This document shows positions 1 to 9,715 of a stretch of DNA of 64,000 nt, piece after piece. How positions within the stretch are numbered: position 1 is the stretch's first letter; every line of letters starts with the position of its first letter. Under the pieces are notes generated by a model, which saw nothing but the letters and a program-made list of their open reading frames with translations, was not told the DNA's origin and made no database searches. The position numbers were made by a program, and so were the translations under genes. The DNA comes from Haemophilus parainfluenzae (GTDB lineage: Bacteria; Pseudomonadota; Gammaproteobacteria; Enterobacterales; Pasteurellaceae): assembly GCF_003252755.1 (NCBI RefSeq), contig NZ_QEPT01000006.1, positions 62,001 through 126,000 on the forward strand, read 5' to 3'.

Positions 1-1990
1 GTACTGCAGCGGCTTTTTCAAATTCGAGATCTTGAGCAAATTTATACATTTGTTGTTCCAATTTCTTAATTTGTTGTTGGAATTCTTTGGCTGATTTAGG
101 TGCATTGTAAAGTGCGGTCGGTTCAGCTGCCGTTTTTCCACGCTGTTTCGATTTCGCTTTTTGATTTGCACCTTGACCAATATCTAACAACTCGCCGACT
201 TTCTTATTCAATGCCTGTGGAACAATACCGTGCTCTTCATTGTATTTCATTTGTTTTTCACGACGGCGATTCGTTTCGGTAATGGCTTTTTCCATAGATT
301 TAGTCATGCTATCAGCATACAAAATCGCTTTACCATTCAAGTTTCGAGCAGCACGACCGATGGTTTGGATTAAGGAACGCTCAGAACGCAAGAAACCTTC
401 TTTATCCGCATCTAAAATCGCAACAAGAGAAACCTCTGGAATATCCAGCCCCTCACGTAATAAGTTGATGCCGACCAACACATCGAATTCACCTAAACGT
501 AAATCACGGATAATCTCTACACGCTCAACAGTATCAATATCTGAATGCAGATAACGTACACGAATTCCGTGTTCGTCTAAGTAATCCGTTAAATCTTCCG
601 CCATTTTCTTCGTTAGCGTCGTCACTAAAACTCGCTCATTTTTATCCGCTCTTTGACGCGCTTCAGACAGTAAATCATCTACTTGAATGGATACAGGACG
701 AATTTCAATTTGTGGATCGAGCAATCCCGTTGGACGTACCACCTGATCGACAATTTCAGTACCCGATTTTTCTAACTCATAAGGGCCAGGTGTTGCAGAA
801 ACGTAAATCGTCTGCGGTGCTAAACGCTCAAACTCTTCAAAGCGTAATGGACGATTATCCAATGCTGAAGGCAAACGGAAACCATATTCCACCAAGGTTT
901 CTTTACGAGAACGGTCACCACGATACATTCCACCAATTTGCGGCACGGTCACGTGTGATTCATCAATAATCAAAATCGCATCAGATGGCATATAATCAAA
1001 TAATGTCGGAGGCGGTTCGCCTTCATTTCTGCCAGAAAGATAGCGTGAATAGTTTTCGATGCCTGAGCAATAGCCAAGCTCATTCATCATCTCAATATCA
1101 AATTGCGTACGTTGGGTTATACGCTGCTCTTCCAGCAATTTATGTTCCTTGATGAAATATTCACGGCGTTGCACAAGTTCCGCTTTGATTTTTTCAATAG
1201 CATCTAAAATACGCTCTCTTGGCGTCACATAGTGGGTTTTCGGATACACCGTAAAACGCGGAACAGCGCCAAAACTAGTACCCGTTAAAGGATCAAATAA
1301 GCTTAGGCGTTCAATTTCATCATCAAATAATTCAATTCGTACCGCACGATCGTCAGATTCCGCAGGAAAAATATCAATCACCTCACCGCGCACCCGGAAT
1401 GTACCGCGCTGAAAGGCTTGATCATTTCTTGTGTATTGTAATTCCGCCAATTTCGCTAAAATCTGACGTTGATCGATAATGGCACCTTGCTGTAAATGCA
1501 ACATCATCTGCAAATAGCTATCCGGATCACCCAAACCATAAATCGCGGATACAGACGCCACTACAATAGTATCTCGACGCTCTAAGAACGACTTCGTAGC
1601 CGAAAGACGCATCTGTTCAATCTGATCATTAATAGACGCATCTTTCTCGATAAAGGTATCACTACTCGGTACATAAGCTTCCGGCTGATAATAATCATAG
1701 TATGAAACGAAATATTCCACCGCGTTTTCAGGAAAGAACACCTTCATTTCCGCATAAAGCTGAGCGGCAAGGGTTTTATTTGGGGCAAGTAACATCGCCG
1801 GGCGATTTAATGTCGCTATAACATTTGCAATGGTAAATGTTTTGCCTGACCCCGTTACCCCAAGAAGTGTTTGATGGGCCAAACCATCCTCTAAATTTTC
1901 GACTAATTTTTCGATTGCTTGGGGTTGGTCACCGGACGGTTTAAAATCAGAATGAAGGATAAAAGGCTTAGTATTAATTTTCTCTGCCAT
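1..1990 (-). CDS. uvrB: UvrABC excinuclease subunit B, C-terminus cut by window edge
   Basis: UvrB is the damage-verifying helicase-like subunit of nucleotide excision repair, loaded by UvrA and partnering UvrC. The frame stays open from the ATG at 1990 to base 1, giving about 663 codons of an expected 670-680, so only the last few residues are missing. Visible are the Walker A motif GVTGSGKT (residues 44-51), the damage-gripping beta hairpin [12 protein letters not shown] (97-108), the helicase motif IIDESHV and, at the truncated end, the UVR motif that binds UvrC. The start codon directly abuts an uptake signal (ACCGCACTT then ATG), leaving no Shine-Dalgarno sequence. It is encoded alone, with a DnaA-box region upstream. 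No LexA-type SOS box was seen. Confidence 0.97.
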   Translation of the reverse strand, partial: MAEKINTKPFILHSDFKPSGDQPQAIEKLVENLEDGLAHQTLLGVTGSGKTFTIANVIATLNRPAMLLAPNKTLAAQLYAEMKVFFPENAVEYFVSYYDYYQPEAYVPSSDTFIEKDASINDQIEQMRLSATKSFLERRDTIVVASVSAIYGLGDPDSYLQMMLHLQQGAIIDQRQILAKLAELQYTRNDQAFQRGTFRVRGEVIDIFPAESDDRAVRIELFDDEIERLSLFDPLTGTSFGAVPRFTVYPKTHYVTPRERILDAIEKIKAELVQRREYFIKEHKLLEEQRITQRTQFDIEMMNELGYCSGIENYSRYLSGRNEGEPPPTLFDYMPSDAILIIDESHVTVPQIGGMYRGDRSRKETLVEYGFRLPSALDNRPLRFEEFERLAPQTIYVSATPGPYELEKSGTEIVDQVVRPTGLLDPQIEIRPVSIQVDDLLSEARQRADKNERVLVTTLTKKMAEDLTDYLDEHGIRVRYLHSDIDTVERVEIIRDLRLGEFDVLVGINLLREGLDIPEVSLVAILDADKEGFLRSERSLIQTIGRAARNLNGKAILYADSMTKSMEKAITETNRRREKQMKYNEEHGIVPQALNKKVGELLDIGQGANQKAKSKQRGKTAAEPTALYNAPKSAKEFQQQIKKLEQQMYKFAQDLEFEKAAAV

Positions 1991-2029
1991 AAGTGCGGTC
2001 AATTTTTTAGGTATTTTAGAAGTGGAGCT

Positions 2030-2058
2030 ATTTTAGCACATTTATTGCTCTAAATTGA
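2030..2058 (-). promoter_or_regulatory. Candidate uvrB promoter (extended -10)
   Basis: On the minus strand TGCTAAAAT (an extended -10, TAAAAT at 2030-2035) is preceded at 17 bp by the weak -35 TCAATT. It lies about 40 bp upstream of the uvrB start. The -35 is poor, so this is a candidate only. A second possible -35, TTGACA, lies further upstream near 2095. Confidence 0.35.
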
Positions 2059-2257
2059 GTGATAAAAATCCAAGTTTTACACATACTTAGGTGTGTCAAG
2101 TCTTAAACACTTCAAAATTGAAAAATATTTTATTTTTTTTGCTGGACTTTATGTAACATATTGATATTTAAACAAATATAAGCAAATGACTAATAGATGA
2201 ACAATTTGAGACAAAGCCAGTCTGCACCAGTGGTTGACCATTTTAAACAAAAACAAT

Positions 2258-2288
2258 CCACAAAGTTATCCACAGGCTTTGTGGATAG
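2258..2288. promoter_or_regulatory. DnaA boxes within an inverted repeat upstream of uvrB
   Basis: A perfect DnaA box TTATCCACA (2266-2274) and an 8-of-9 box in the other orientation, TGTGGATAG (2280-2288), lie 6 bp apart. They overlap an 8-bp perfect inverted repeat CCACAAAG / CTTTGTGG with an 11-nt loop (2258-2284). The rest of the 400-bp gap between uvrB and the tRNA gene is AT-rich and shows no gene. E. coli uvrB is known to have a DnaA-binding site upstream, so a regulatory role is plausible. This is not enough sequence for an origin. Confidence 0.5.
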
Positions 2289-2330
2289 CAAAAACGGTAA
2301 ATTTTTTTGTGATTTTTTTCATTTTGAGTA

Positions 2331-2359
2331 TTGACAAGCGACAGGTCGCTCATTAAAAT
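2331..2359 (+). promoter_or_regulatory. tRNA-Asn promoter
   Basis: A perfect -35 TTGACA (2331-2336) and a -10 TAAAAT (2354-2359) are spaced by 17 bp. They are followed by the GC-rich discriminator GCGCGCC (2360-2366), typical of stable-RNA promoters under stringent (ppGpp) control. The tRNA begins 31 bp after the -10. Confidence 0.85.
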
Positions 2360-2390
2360 GCGCGCCTATTCTTTGTGATACCAAATTTAT

Positions 2391-2466
2391 TCCTCCTTAG
2401 TTCAGTCGGTAGAACGGTGGACTGTTAATCCATATGTCGCAGGTTCGAGTCCCGCAGGAGGAGCCA
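2391..2466 (+). tRNA. tRNA-Asn (anticodon GTT)
   Basis: This 76-nt cloverleaf has the acceptor stem TCCTCCT / AGGAGGA, D-loop TTCAGTCGGTAGAA, anticodon loop CTGTTAA with GTT at 2424-2426, and T-loop GGTTCGAGTCC. The discriminator base is G and the CCA end is encoded. It closely matches enterobacterial tRNA-Asn and is a single gene. Confidence 0.97.
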
Positions 2467-2535
2467 ATTTTCTCTTTTGGTTTAGCTTTCGTTTGTCTCC
2501 TTTTACGAATCCTAAATTTGTAGCCAAAAGAATTT

Positions 2536-2565
2536 AAGCCCATCGTGTTGATGGGCTTTATTTTT
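2536..2565 (+). terminator. Terminator after tRNA-Asn
   Basis: A 9-bp perfect stem AAGCCCATC / GATGGGCTT with a 5-nt loop is followed by TTATTTTT. It lies 70 bp after the tRNA and in front of the end of the convergent TIGR01619 gene. Confidence 0.8.
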
Positions 2566-2598
2566 ATCTAATCTATACTGATTGAATGGATTATCAGG

Positions 2599-3372
2599 CT
2601 AATTTAATGATGAACGATCATCCATTAAATTATCGCATTCCCAGCCAATATAGTCGCCTGAAAACTCTATAGCTAATTTTTCAAAACGCTCTACCCAATC
2701 GAAGATCTCATTACTATCTAATGAAAGCTCTTGCTCCAATTTCACCATGAAATAAGGTTGTTCATCTTCTTCTGTTTGAATAGCTTGGCTAGAATATTTA
2801 AGAGTGTTAAAAGACACTTTTCCAAGCGTTAATTCATCCATGAAAGGGAACATTTTTTCTTCTTCATCAAAATGAAAAGTATGCTCAATCAAATAAGTAT
2901 CGCTTAAATTGCGCCCTTTGCTATTCAGCATACTCAAAATCTCTTCTGTCGCATTTAATTTCATTTCCAATGGAGAAGCCAATAAGAAATCGAAATAGGT
3001 ATCCCAATTGGGATCATCCTGCACATTGATTTCTGAGACAAAATCGAGTTGTTGAAGGGTTTCTTTAAGCAAAGCATCATGTTCACAATAAAAATGCATT
3101 TTTGCCTGATGGTTGCAAATAAAGTGCCCAGCAAAGAAAACATTTGGAAGTGCGGTCAATTGTGCAAGGATTTTAAAAAGACGATTAATCAATTTTTCAT
3201 ATTCGTCTTCATTCGGTAAACCATCCTCATCTCCCTGATAAGGCACGGTAAATTGCACAACCTTACTGAGATGTTTACCATGATAAACATCTAAATCTTC
3301 AATATTTGCGGTAAACACGGCAGGCATACCATTTACTTGTGAACGGTAATTCTGCCAATTTGCCATATCCAT
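2599..3372 (-). CDS. TIGR01619-type protein (HI0040-like), function unknown
   Basis: A 257-residue acidic soluble protein without signal peptide or membrane segment. Its position beside xthA and its sequence match the conserved Pasteurellaceae family TIGR01619 (H. influenzae HI0040 neighbourhood, from memory). The N-terminal half resembles a DUF695-type domain and the C-terminal half is rich in Glu/Asp, reminiscent of RraB-like regulators; both assignments are inference. It starts at 3372, only 9 bases after the xthA stop, so it is very probably co-transcribed with xthA. No catalytic motif is evident. Confidence 0.75.
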   Translation of the reverse strand: MDMANWQNYRSQVNGMPAVFTANIEDLDVYHGKHLSKVVQFTVPYQGDEDGLPNEDEYEKLINRLFKILAQLTALPNVFFAGHFICNHQAKMHFYCEHDALLKETLQQLDFVSEINVQDDPNWDTYFDFLLASPLEMKLNATEEILSMLNSKGRNLSDTYLIEHTFHFDEEEKMFPFMDELTLGKVSFNTLKYSSQAIQTEEDEQPYFMVKLEQELSLDSNEIFDWVERFEKLAIEFSGDYIGWECDNLMDDRSSLN

Positions 3373-3381
3373 GCTGCTTTC

Positions 3382-4185
3382 CTATTTAAACTCTGCCCAG
3401 ATTGGTGCGTGATCTGACGTTTTTTCCATCGCACGAATATCCAATGCAATGCCGACGTCCACGCAACGCTCTGCTAATTGATGATTCACTAAAATATGAT
3501 CGATACGTAATCCACGGTTATCATCGAAACCTTTTGAGCGATAATCAAACCACGAGAACTTGTCATTGACTGTTGGATTTAATTTGCGGAACGTATCTTC
3601 CAATCCATAATCGTATAAGCGTTGATACCATTCACGCTCTTCGGGTAAGAATGAACATTTACCGGTACGTAACCAACGTTTGCGGTTTTCATCGCCGATA
3701 CCAATATCCAAATCGCTTGGACTGATATTCATATCGCCCATAATTAAAACCGGATTGGCTTTATCATGATCTTGTTCTAAATAACGTTGAAGATCCGCAT
3801 AAAATTTTTCTTTTGCCGGGAACTTGGTTTCATGTGCACGGCTTTCGCCTTGTGGAAAATAGCCATTAATTACCGTTAACAAACCAAATGGGGTTTCTAA
3901 ATCTGCCATAATAATGCGTTTTTGCGCATCTTCATTATCGGTTGGAAAACCACGACGTACCGCTTTTGGTTCTTGTTTAGTTAATAAGGCTACACCATAG
4001 TGGCCTTTTTGCCCGTGATGAAAAACGTGATAACCCAGATTTTCAGTAATCGCATAAGGAAAATCCTCATCCGCCACTTTGATTTCTTGTAAACCAATCA
4101 CATCCGGTTGGTATTTTTCAATAATTGCTTCAAGCTGATGAGGGCGGGCACGTAAGCCATTAATATTAAAAGAGATAAATTTCAT
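3382..4185 (-). CDS. xthA: Exodeoxyribonuclease III (AP endonuclease)
   Basis: Exonuclease III cleaves abasic sites and removes 3' blocking groups in base excision repair. The 267-residue length equals the family norm. The fold motifs of the endonuclease/exonuclease/phosphatase family are all present: [10 protein letters not shown] near the start (Asn7), GLQEIKV with the metal-binding Glu34, [11 protein letters not shown] in the middle, and the C-terminal [11 protein letters not shown] with the catalytic His. It is followed at 9 bases by the TIGR01619 gene. Confidence 0.97.
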   Translation of the reverse strand: MKFISFNINGLRARPHQLEAIIEKYQPDVIGLQEIKVADEDFPYAITENLGYHVFHHGQKGHYGVALLTKQEPKAVRRGFPTDNEDAQKRIIMADLETPFGLLTVINGYFPQGESRAHETKFPAKEKFYADLQRYLEQDHDKANPVLIMGDMNISPSDLDIGIGDENRKRWLRTGKCSFLPEEREWYQRLYDYGLEDTFRKLNPTVNDKFSWFDYRSKGFDDNRGLRIDHILVNHQLAERCVDVGIALDIRAMEKTSDHAPIWAEFK

Positions 4186-4417
4186 TTTTGTTCCTAATGT
4201 GAAAAATTGGGTCTATTATACAAAATAATTGAAATCTTAACCGCACTTTTCCTCTTGTAACGGAAGAAGTTGCGCCTATTAATGTAATTACGCTTCAGTT
4301 GCAATCAAATAAATTTTATCCTCTGTTCTCATTAAAACTTTTCCTAAAAACGCACTTTATAAATAAAAGTAACTTGCTTATACTTACAATGTTTTTATTA
4401 CTCTCTCGGATCATTTT

Positions 4418-5728
4418 ATGAATACTTATACTTACTTGTGTTTCCTTACCACAATAGCCATTCTTATTAGTTTTATCACCCGTAAACTGAATGATAATAT
4501 CCAATATACCATCGCTATCACAGCCACTTCCATGGCAGGATCACTGTTTCTCGTTTTGCTAGGTTATTTCAACTGGTTTAATTTAGATGATATTGCAACT
4601 CGTGTTATTGAACGTATTGATTTTAAAGATTTCTTATTAAATGGAATTTTAGGTTTTTTACTCTTTGCCGGAGCCTTAGGGATTAAACTTCCTGTATTAA
4701 ATAATCAAAAATGGGAAATTACCACTTTCGCCCTGTTCTCAACGCTTGCCTCTACTTTCTTTATTGGTTTTCTACTTTATGGCATTGCCTTACTTTTCGG
4801 ATGGCATATTGATTTAATTTACTGCATCTTATTTGGCGCACTAATATCGCCTGATGACCCTATTGCTGTACTCGCCATTATCAAAAACTTAAAAGCACCA
4901 AAACGCCTATCCATGCAGGTGGAAGGCGAATCACTTTTTAATGATGGGATTGGATTGGTGATTTTCACCACGGTTTTTGCCGTCGCATTTGGCGGACATG
5001 AACCGACAGCAAGCAGTATTCTCCATTTATTTTTTAAAGAAGCGTTAGGCGGGATTGCATTTGGATTGGTTTTAGGCCTATTTGCCCATTATTTGATTTC
5101 AGCTACAGATGATGGTTCGCTAGAAATTCTCTTAACCTTAATCGTACCAACTGCGGGCTTTATGCTTGCTAATCTCTTACACGTCTCAGGTGCATTAGCT
5201 ATGGTTGTCGCGGGGATTTTAATTGGGAACTGGACAAGATACACAGGCTTTTCTCAACAAAGCCAACGCTATTTAGATCACTTTTGGGAAATGATTGATC
5301 ACTTCCTCAACTCCTTACTCTTCATATTGATAGGTTTAGCGATTTTATTGATTCATGTGTCTTGGCAAGGTTTAATCTTAATTTTCCTCGCTATTCCGGT
5401 TTGCTTAATCTGTCGCTATGCAAGTGTTTGGTTGCCATTCCAAGTCATGAAACGTTACCGTAAATACAATCCTTACACCATGAAAGTGCTCACTTGGGGT
5501 GCATTACGAGGCGGATTAGCACTGGCTATGGCGCTTTCTATTCCAAGTGGTCAATTTTATATTGAAGGATTAGAAATGGATGTTCGTGATCTTATTTTAG
5601 GTATGACATATGCGGTTGTGGCATTCTCAATTCTCGTACAAGGCATGACAATTGAGACCCTAATTCGTAAATCAAAAGAAGCTACCATGCGTGAACGAGG
5701 CTATACAGGTATCGGATTAGCAAAATAA
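4418..5728 (+). CDS. CPA1-family sodium/proton antiporter (NhaP type)
   Basis: This is an inner-membrane cation:proton antiporter of 436 residues with about 12 hydrophobic segments. The ion-binding signature appears as ISPDDP (residues 143-148) where the family usually has TDP or DDP, followed by EGESLFNDG (169-177), a CPA1 hallmark. It probably exports Na+ or K+ in exchange for protons; substrate cannot be read from sequence. It is a single gene, convergent with the pseudouridine synthase downstream. The 230 bp before it hold one uptake signal (about 4240) and nothing else recognised. Confidence 0.85.
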   Translation: MNTYTYLCFLTTIAILISFITRKLNDNIQYTIAITATSMAGSLFLVLLGYFNWFNLDDIATRVIERIDFKDFLLNGILGFLLFAGALGIKLPVLNNQKWEITTFALFSTLASTFFIGFLLYGIALLFGWHIDLIYCILFGALISPDDPIAVLAIIKNLKAPKRLSMQVEGESLFNDGIGLVIFTTVFAVAFGGHEPTASSILHLFFKEALGGIAFGLVLGLFAHYLISATDDGSLEILLTLIVPTAGFMLANLLHVSGALAMVVAGILIGNWTRYTGFSQQSQRYLDHFWEMIDHFLNSLLFILIGLAILLIHVSWQGLILIFLAIPVCLICRYASVWLPFQVMKRYRKYNPYTMKVLTWGALRGGLALAMALSIPSGQFYIEGLEMDVRDLILGMTYAVVAFSILVQGMTIETLIRKSKEATMRERGYTGIGLAK

Positions 5729-5738
5729 TCAATAAAGT

Positions 5739-6416
5739 TTATTTCTTTGGCTCAGTGTTTACTGAGCCAAATTTTTGAATCTGAGACATGACACAGTCAA
5801 GATGCCACCACTCCCCTTCTTTAGGAAGAGTAAACACATCAAATGCCTGACCTTTAAATTCAAATTGCAATCTTGCAGCGTGCAAATAAGTGCGGTTAAT
5901 ATTTTCAGTGTTTTTACCATAAAGCAGATCCCCTAAAATTGGGCTCCCTAAGCTTTTCATCGCAACACGCAATTGATGGGTTTTACCGGTTTGTGGCTTT
6001 AAGATAAATAATCGTAAATTAGGCTCACAACTTACACTTTCAAAACGCGTAATTGCGGGATTCTCTTTTGATTGGCAAAGTTTCCAAGCTCCATTACGTG
6101 CCTTTTGCATATCTCCGATAATCAATCCCTGTTTCTTTTTCGGCTTTTGAGTACTGAGAGCAAAATAAGTCTTTTGGATACAATGTTCAGAAAAAAGTCG
6201 ATAAAATTCAGCCGCACTTTCAGCATTCAATGCCAAAATGAGCAAACCTGATGTCACTTTATCTAACCGATGTACAAGCCATACTTGTGGCACATTAAGC
6301 TGCTTAGCAAGCAAAGTGGTTAAACCAATTTTACTTTGATCTTTATGCACACTTAGCCCACAAGGCTTATAAATAATGATAAAATCACCGGTCTGATAAA
6401 CAATGTCTAATTTCAT
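5739..6416 (-). CDS. RluA-family pseudouridine synthase (TIGR01621-like)
   Basis: This 225-residue RNA pseudouridine synthase lacks an S4 domain. The active-site motif HRLDKVTSGLL places the catalytic Asp at residue 52, and LKPQTGKTHQLRVAMKSLG is the second conserved block. The family member known beside xthA in H. influenzae is HI0042-like; the target RNA position is not established from sequence. The start at 6416 abuts an uptake signal (ACCGCACTT then ATG), so there is no normal ribosome binding site. Its last codons overlap the hairpin of a convergent terminator. It is divergent from cls with only 18 bp between start codons. Confidence 0.88.
   Translation of the reverse strand: MKLDIVYQTGDFIIIYKPCGLSVHKDQSKIGLTTLLAKQLNVPQVWLVHRLDKVTSGLLILALNAESAAEFYRLFSEHCIQKTYFALSTQKPKKKQGLIIGDMQKARNGAWKLCQSKENPAITRFESVSCEPNLRLFILKPQTGKTHQLRVAMKSLGSPILGDLLYGKNTENINRTYLHAARLQFEFKGQAFDVFTLPKEGEWWHLDCVMSQIQKFGSVNTEPKK
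5746..5777. terminator. Bidirectional terminator overlapping the end of the rluA-like gene
   Basis: A 10-bp stem TTTGGCTCAG / CTGAGCCAAA with a 6-nt loop is followed by a T-run. It ends the antiporter transcript and lies inside the last codons of the convergent pseudouridine synthase gene. Confidence 0.75.
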
Positions 6417-6434
6417 AAGTGCGGTTAAAAATTA

Positions 6435-7895
6435 ATGAGTTTTGAACATATTATACTGGTTTATATTATTCCCGTGTTAATTTGGGTAGCTGTTATTTCT
6501 GTCACATTGCGTTTGCTAGTAAAAAAACAAGCGGTTTCAGCTACGTTGTCATGGCTGATGATTATCTACCTTGTACCATTAATTGGCGTCATTGCTTATT
6601 TAATTTTTGGAGAGATTAAACTCGGAGCTCGACGAGCCAAAGTATTTCAATTATTAAAACCTAAATATATGCAATGGCTTCAGCAACTCTCAGAACAAAA
6701 AGATCTAGTTACGCATTCCCAGGATCCTCGTTATCGAGCCCTATTTAAATTAGTCCACCAACGCTTAGGTATTCCAAATATCCGAGGAAATGAATTACAT
6801 ATTCTCGATACACCGGAAACCATTATTCGAAGCATCATTAGTGATATTCAACAAGCACATCACTCTATTAATATGGTGTTCTATATTTGGAGCAATGATG
6901 GTCTAATTAATGAAGTTAAACAAGCCTTAGAGGAAGCTGTGCAACGTGGAGTTAAAGTTTGTCTTTTACTCGATTCTGTTGGCAGTAATACTTTTCTGAA
7001 AAGCCCTGTTTGTAAGGAAATGAGGGCTAAAGGCATCAAAATTACAGAGGCGCTACACGTAAATTTATTCCGTATGTTCTTCAACCGAATTGATTTACGC
7101 CAACACCGTAAAATTATCGTCATTGATAATCAAATTGCCTATACTGGCAGTATGAATATGGTCGATCCGAATTTCTTTAAACAAAAAAGCAATGTTGGTA
7201 ATTGGATAGATGTGATGGTGCGAATCAACGGTCCTGTTTCGCCAATTTTAAATAGTCTACATGCTTGGGACTGGGAAATTGAAACTACTGAAGAATTACC
7301 ACTTTTATTACCAAATTGTCCGCTCGTGAAAATTGATGACAATGATACCCATTCTGTACAAGTCATTGCGAGTGGTCCAGCGTTCCCAGATGATTTAATT
7401 GCACAGTCTCTTGCAACAGTGATTTACGCAGCAAGAGAAAGTATTGTTATCACTTCACCTTATTTTGTGCCTAGCCACAATATTGCTGAAGCATTACGTA
7501 TTGCCGCATTCCGCGGAGTGGATATCACGCTCATTTTACCTAAAAACAATGATTCCTTAATGGTTCGTTGGGCGAGTCGAACATTCTTTGATGATTTACT
7601 CGAAGCCGGTGTCAAAATTTATCATTTTGAAGCTGGGCTTCTCCATACTAAAAGCGTGCTAATTGATAATAAACTTGCACTCGTTGGTACAGTAAATATG
7701 GATTTACGTAGCTTCTTGCTTAACTTTGAAATCACTGTTGCTGTAGAAGATCGTAATTTTGCCAATGAAGTCGCCACACTTCATGAAAATTATTTAGCGA
7801 ATTCTTCTGCACTCAATATGCAAGAATGGATCAATCGTCCTTTCTATCATCGAATCATCGAGCGGTTATTTTTCTTGTTTAGTCCATTACTCTAA
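6435..7895 (+). CDS. cls: Cardiolipin synthase
   Basis: It condenses two phosphatidylglycerol molecules to cardiolipin in the inner membrane. The 486-residue protein has two N-terminal membrane segments (about 5-28 and 38-58) and two phospholipase-D HKD motifs: HRKIIVID (His224, Lys226, Asp231), followed by the conserved TGSMN, and HTKSVLID near residue 405, followed by GTVNMD. Length and layout fit ClsA. The start matches the ClsA N-terminus although no clear ribosome binding site precedes it; an uptake signal occupies the short divergent spacer. Confidence 0.95.
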   Translation: MSFEHIILVYIIPVLIWVAVISVTLRLLVKKQAVSATLSWLMIIYLVPLIGVIAYLIFGEIKLGARRAKVFQLLKPKYMQWLQQLSEQKDLVTHSQDPRYRALFKLVHQRLGIPNIRGNELHILDTPETIIRSIISDIQQAHHSINMVFYIWSNDGLINEVKQALEEAVQRGVKVCLLLDSVGSNTFLKSPVCKEMRAKGIKITEALHVNLFRMFFNRIDLRQHRKIIVIDNQIAYTGSMNMVDPNFFKQKSNVGNWIDVMVRINGPVSPILNSLHAWDWEIETTEELPLLLPNCPLVKIDDNDTHSVQVIASGPAFPDDLIAQSLATVIYAARESIVITSPYFVPSHNIAEALRIAAFRGVDITLILPKNNDSLMVRWASRTFFDDLLEAGVKIYHFEAGLLHTKSVLIDNKLALVGTVNMDLRSFLLNFEITVAVEDRNFANEVATLHENYLANSSALNMQEWINRPFYHRIIERLFFLFSPLL

Positions 7896-7911
7896 TTTTC
7901 ACAATAAATAC

Positions 7912-7946
7912 AAAAAGGACGTACATAAGTACGCCCTTTCTTTTTA
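7912..7946. terminator. Bidirectional terminator between cls and the nhaC-like gene
   Basis: A stem of roughly 11 bp with one mismatch (AAAGGACGTAC / GTACGCCCTTT) and a 4-nt loop is followed by CTTTTT. It separates two convergent genes. Confidence 0.7.
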
Positions 7947-7956
7947 TCTTTTATGA

Positions 7957-9477
7957 TTAACGTTTTTTCACGATAAACACTAAAGCCACTAAAACAACCG
8001 CAGTTGTCACAAATCCAGCTAAACCAGATTCTGTAAAGCCAACCACAATGTAGCCCACAGCACTTGCTGTTGCAACAGTTGCCGCATAAGGTAATTGTGT
8101 CGTGACGTGATCCATGTGGTTACATTTTGCCCCAGTTGATGACAGAATCGTTGTATCCGAAACTGGTGAACAGTGGTCGCCACATACCGCGCCAGCCATG
8201 ACGGCAGATAGGCAAGGAAGTAATAACTCTGGAGCAGAGTTGGTCGCCATTGCAGCTGCGATTGGTAACATAATGCCAAATGTACCCCAGCTTGTTCCGG
8301 TTGAGAATGCCATTGCTGAACCAAGGATAAATAAAATCACAGGTAAAAATTGAACAGGAATACTGCCACTCACTAAAGAAGATAAGTATTTACCGGTTTG
8401 TGCATCACCCACCACTTTATTAATTGTCCAAGCAAAGAATAGGATTGCAATTGCACCTAACATAGATTTAATACCGGCAACCCACGCTTTTCCGTATTCT
8501 TGTAAAGAAACTTGACGCTCAAGAATAATCAATAATGTTGACATCGCAACTGCACTTGAACCACCAACCACAAGCGAAATACCGACGGTTGTATTTTCAA
8601 ATGCACCTAAGAGGCTAAATGGTTTTCCATCTGCCGCTAAGGCTTCGCTACCCGTATGAATCATCATGAAAACAGTGACGGTAATTAAGACTAAAATCGG
8701 TAAAATTAAGTTGCGAACTTTACCTTTCACACCTTCAATGACTTCTTCTTTATAATCGCGCTCCATGGCTAATTTTTCATGACGTGCCATTGATGCAATA
8801 TCAAATGAGAAATAAGCAACAAAGAACACCATCAATAATGAGAAAATTGCATAGTAGTTCATTGAACTCATGGCGACAAATGCACCCATTGGTGTATAAG
8901 AGGTAATAGAATACGTCGCCAATAGACCTGCCACGAGTGTAATAATGTATGCACCCCAGCTTGATACCGGCATCATGACACACATTGGTGCAGCAGTGGA
9001 GTCAAGGATATACGCTAATTTAGCACGAGAAACTTTAAAACGATCGGTTACTGGACGTGCAATGGCACCCACTGCAAGACTGTGGAAATAATCATCAATA
9101 AAGGTTACAAACACTAAAGATGCCGCTAATAATTTCGCACCACGACGACCTTTAATTTTATTTTGCGCCCATTCAGCAAATGCACGGTTGCTGCCTGATA
9201 CGGTTAAAAGTGCGGTCAATACGCCAAGTAAAACTAAGAAAAACACGATATTCATATTTGAATTCATGCCTTCTTCGCTACTATAAACTAATGCAATAAC
9301 ATTATCTTTTAAATAAATGAGCGCATTCAATGGGTTGAAATCAACCAACATTAACGCACCGACAATAATCCCAGCACTCAGCGAAACTAAAACCCGACGC
9401 GTTACAATCGCTAAAATAATCGCTAGTAATGCGGGTATAATTGAATAAATAGATGAAGAATAATCGACTAGTTCCAT
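7957..9477 (-). CDS. NhaC-family transporter, probable lysine transporter (LysW-like)
   Basis: A 506-residue inner-membrane protein with about 12 hydrophobic segments and conserved loops such as SAVMAGAVCGDHCSPVSDTT and FIDDYFHSLAVG, typical of the Na+/H+ antiporter NhaC superfamily. The gene is preceded by a lysine riboswitch. Lysine-riboswitch-controlled NhaC members have been proposed as lysine transporters (LysW, Rodionov and co-workers), so lysine uptake is more likely than pure sodium export; this is inference from regulation, not from substrate residues. It is a single gene and the ribosome binding site is weak (AGG about 9 nt upstream). Confidence 0.85.
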   Translation of the reverse strand: MELVDYSSSIYSIIPALLAIILAIVTRRVLVSLSAGIIVGALMLVDFNPLNALIYLKDNVIALVYSSEEGMNSNMNIVFFLVLLGVLTALLTVSGSNRAFAEWAQNKIKGRRGAKLLAASLVFVTFIDDYFHSLAVGAIARPVTDRFKVSRAKLAYILDSTAAPMCVMMPVSSWGAYIITLVAGLLATYSITSYTPMGAFVAMSSMNYYAIFSLLMVFFVAYFSFDIASMARHEKLAMERDYKEEVIEGVKGKVRNLILPILVLITVTVFMMIHTGSEALAADGKPFSLLGAFENTTVGISLVVGGSSAVAMSTLLIILERQVSLQEYGKAWVAGIKSMLGAIAILFFAWTINKVVGDAQTGKYLSSLVSGSIPVQFLPVILFILGSAMAFSTGTSWGTFGIMLPIAAAMATNSAPELLLPCLSAVMAGAVCGDHCSPVSDTTILSSTGAKCNHMDHVTTQLPYAATVATASAVGYIVVGFTESGLAGFVTTAVVLVALVFIVKKR

Positions 9478-9540
9478 TAAGTTATACCTAATAATTTAAT
9501 GGAGACAACGGCAAGAAAAGACACAATGATGACCAGACCG

Positions 9541-9715
9541 AACCGTAGCGCTCCATAGTTAATACACAAAAACTATGACAGTCACGTTCCTTTCGAAGAC
9601 GTGACCAACCGAATAAGATGACGCCTATTCGATTTCGGCAATCATTCCTTTCCTTTCCCTTCAACGCTATCCACTCCAGGAAAATACTTATAATGACCGC
9701 ACCTCTACTGTTGTA
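9541..9715 (-). promoter_or_regulatory. Lysine riboswitch (L box)
   Basis: Read on the minus strand, the leader carries the conserved lysine aptamer elements in order: AGAGGTGCGG (around 9697-9706), AAGTATTTTCC, a purine-rich AGGGAAAGGAAAGGAA block, TTGCCGAAATCG, a long arm pair GTCACGTC / AACGTGAC, and the closing GAGCGCTACGG. The ends pair as P1 (AACAGTAG with CTACGGTT, one mismatch). It sits about 65 nt upstream of the transporter start. No clear terminator hairpin with U-run was found after the aptamer, so control may act on translation. The conserved AGGTGCGGT is also an 8-of-9 uptake signal. Confidence 0.9.

Noticed and set aside
2258-2288. Possible chromosomal replication origin
   Set aside because: Only two DnaA boxes, no AT-rich unwinding element with further boxes, and no dnaA, gidA or rpmH nearby.
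4316-4504. Minus-strand small frame before the CPA1 antiporter
   Set aside because: It overlaps the antiporter start, has no ribosome binding site and no family features.
7957-9477. Simple sodium/proton antiporter annotation for the NhaC protein
   Set aside because: The lysine riboswitch makes a lysine transport role more likely; family name kept but function qualified.
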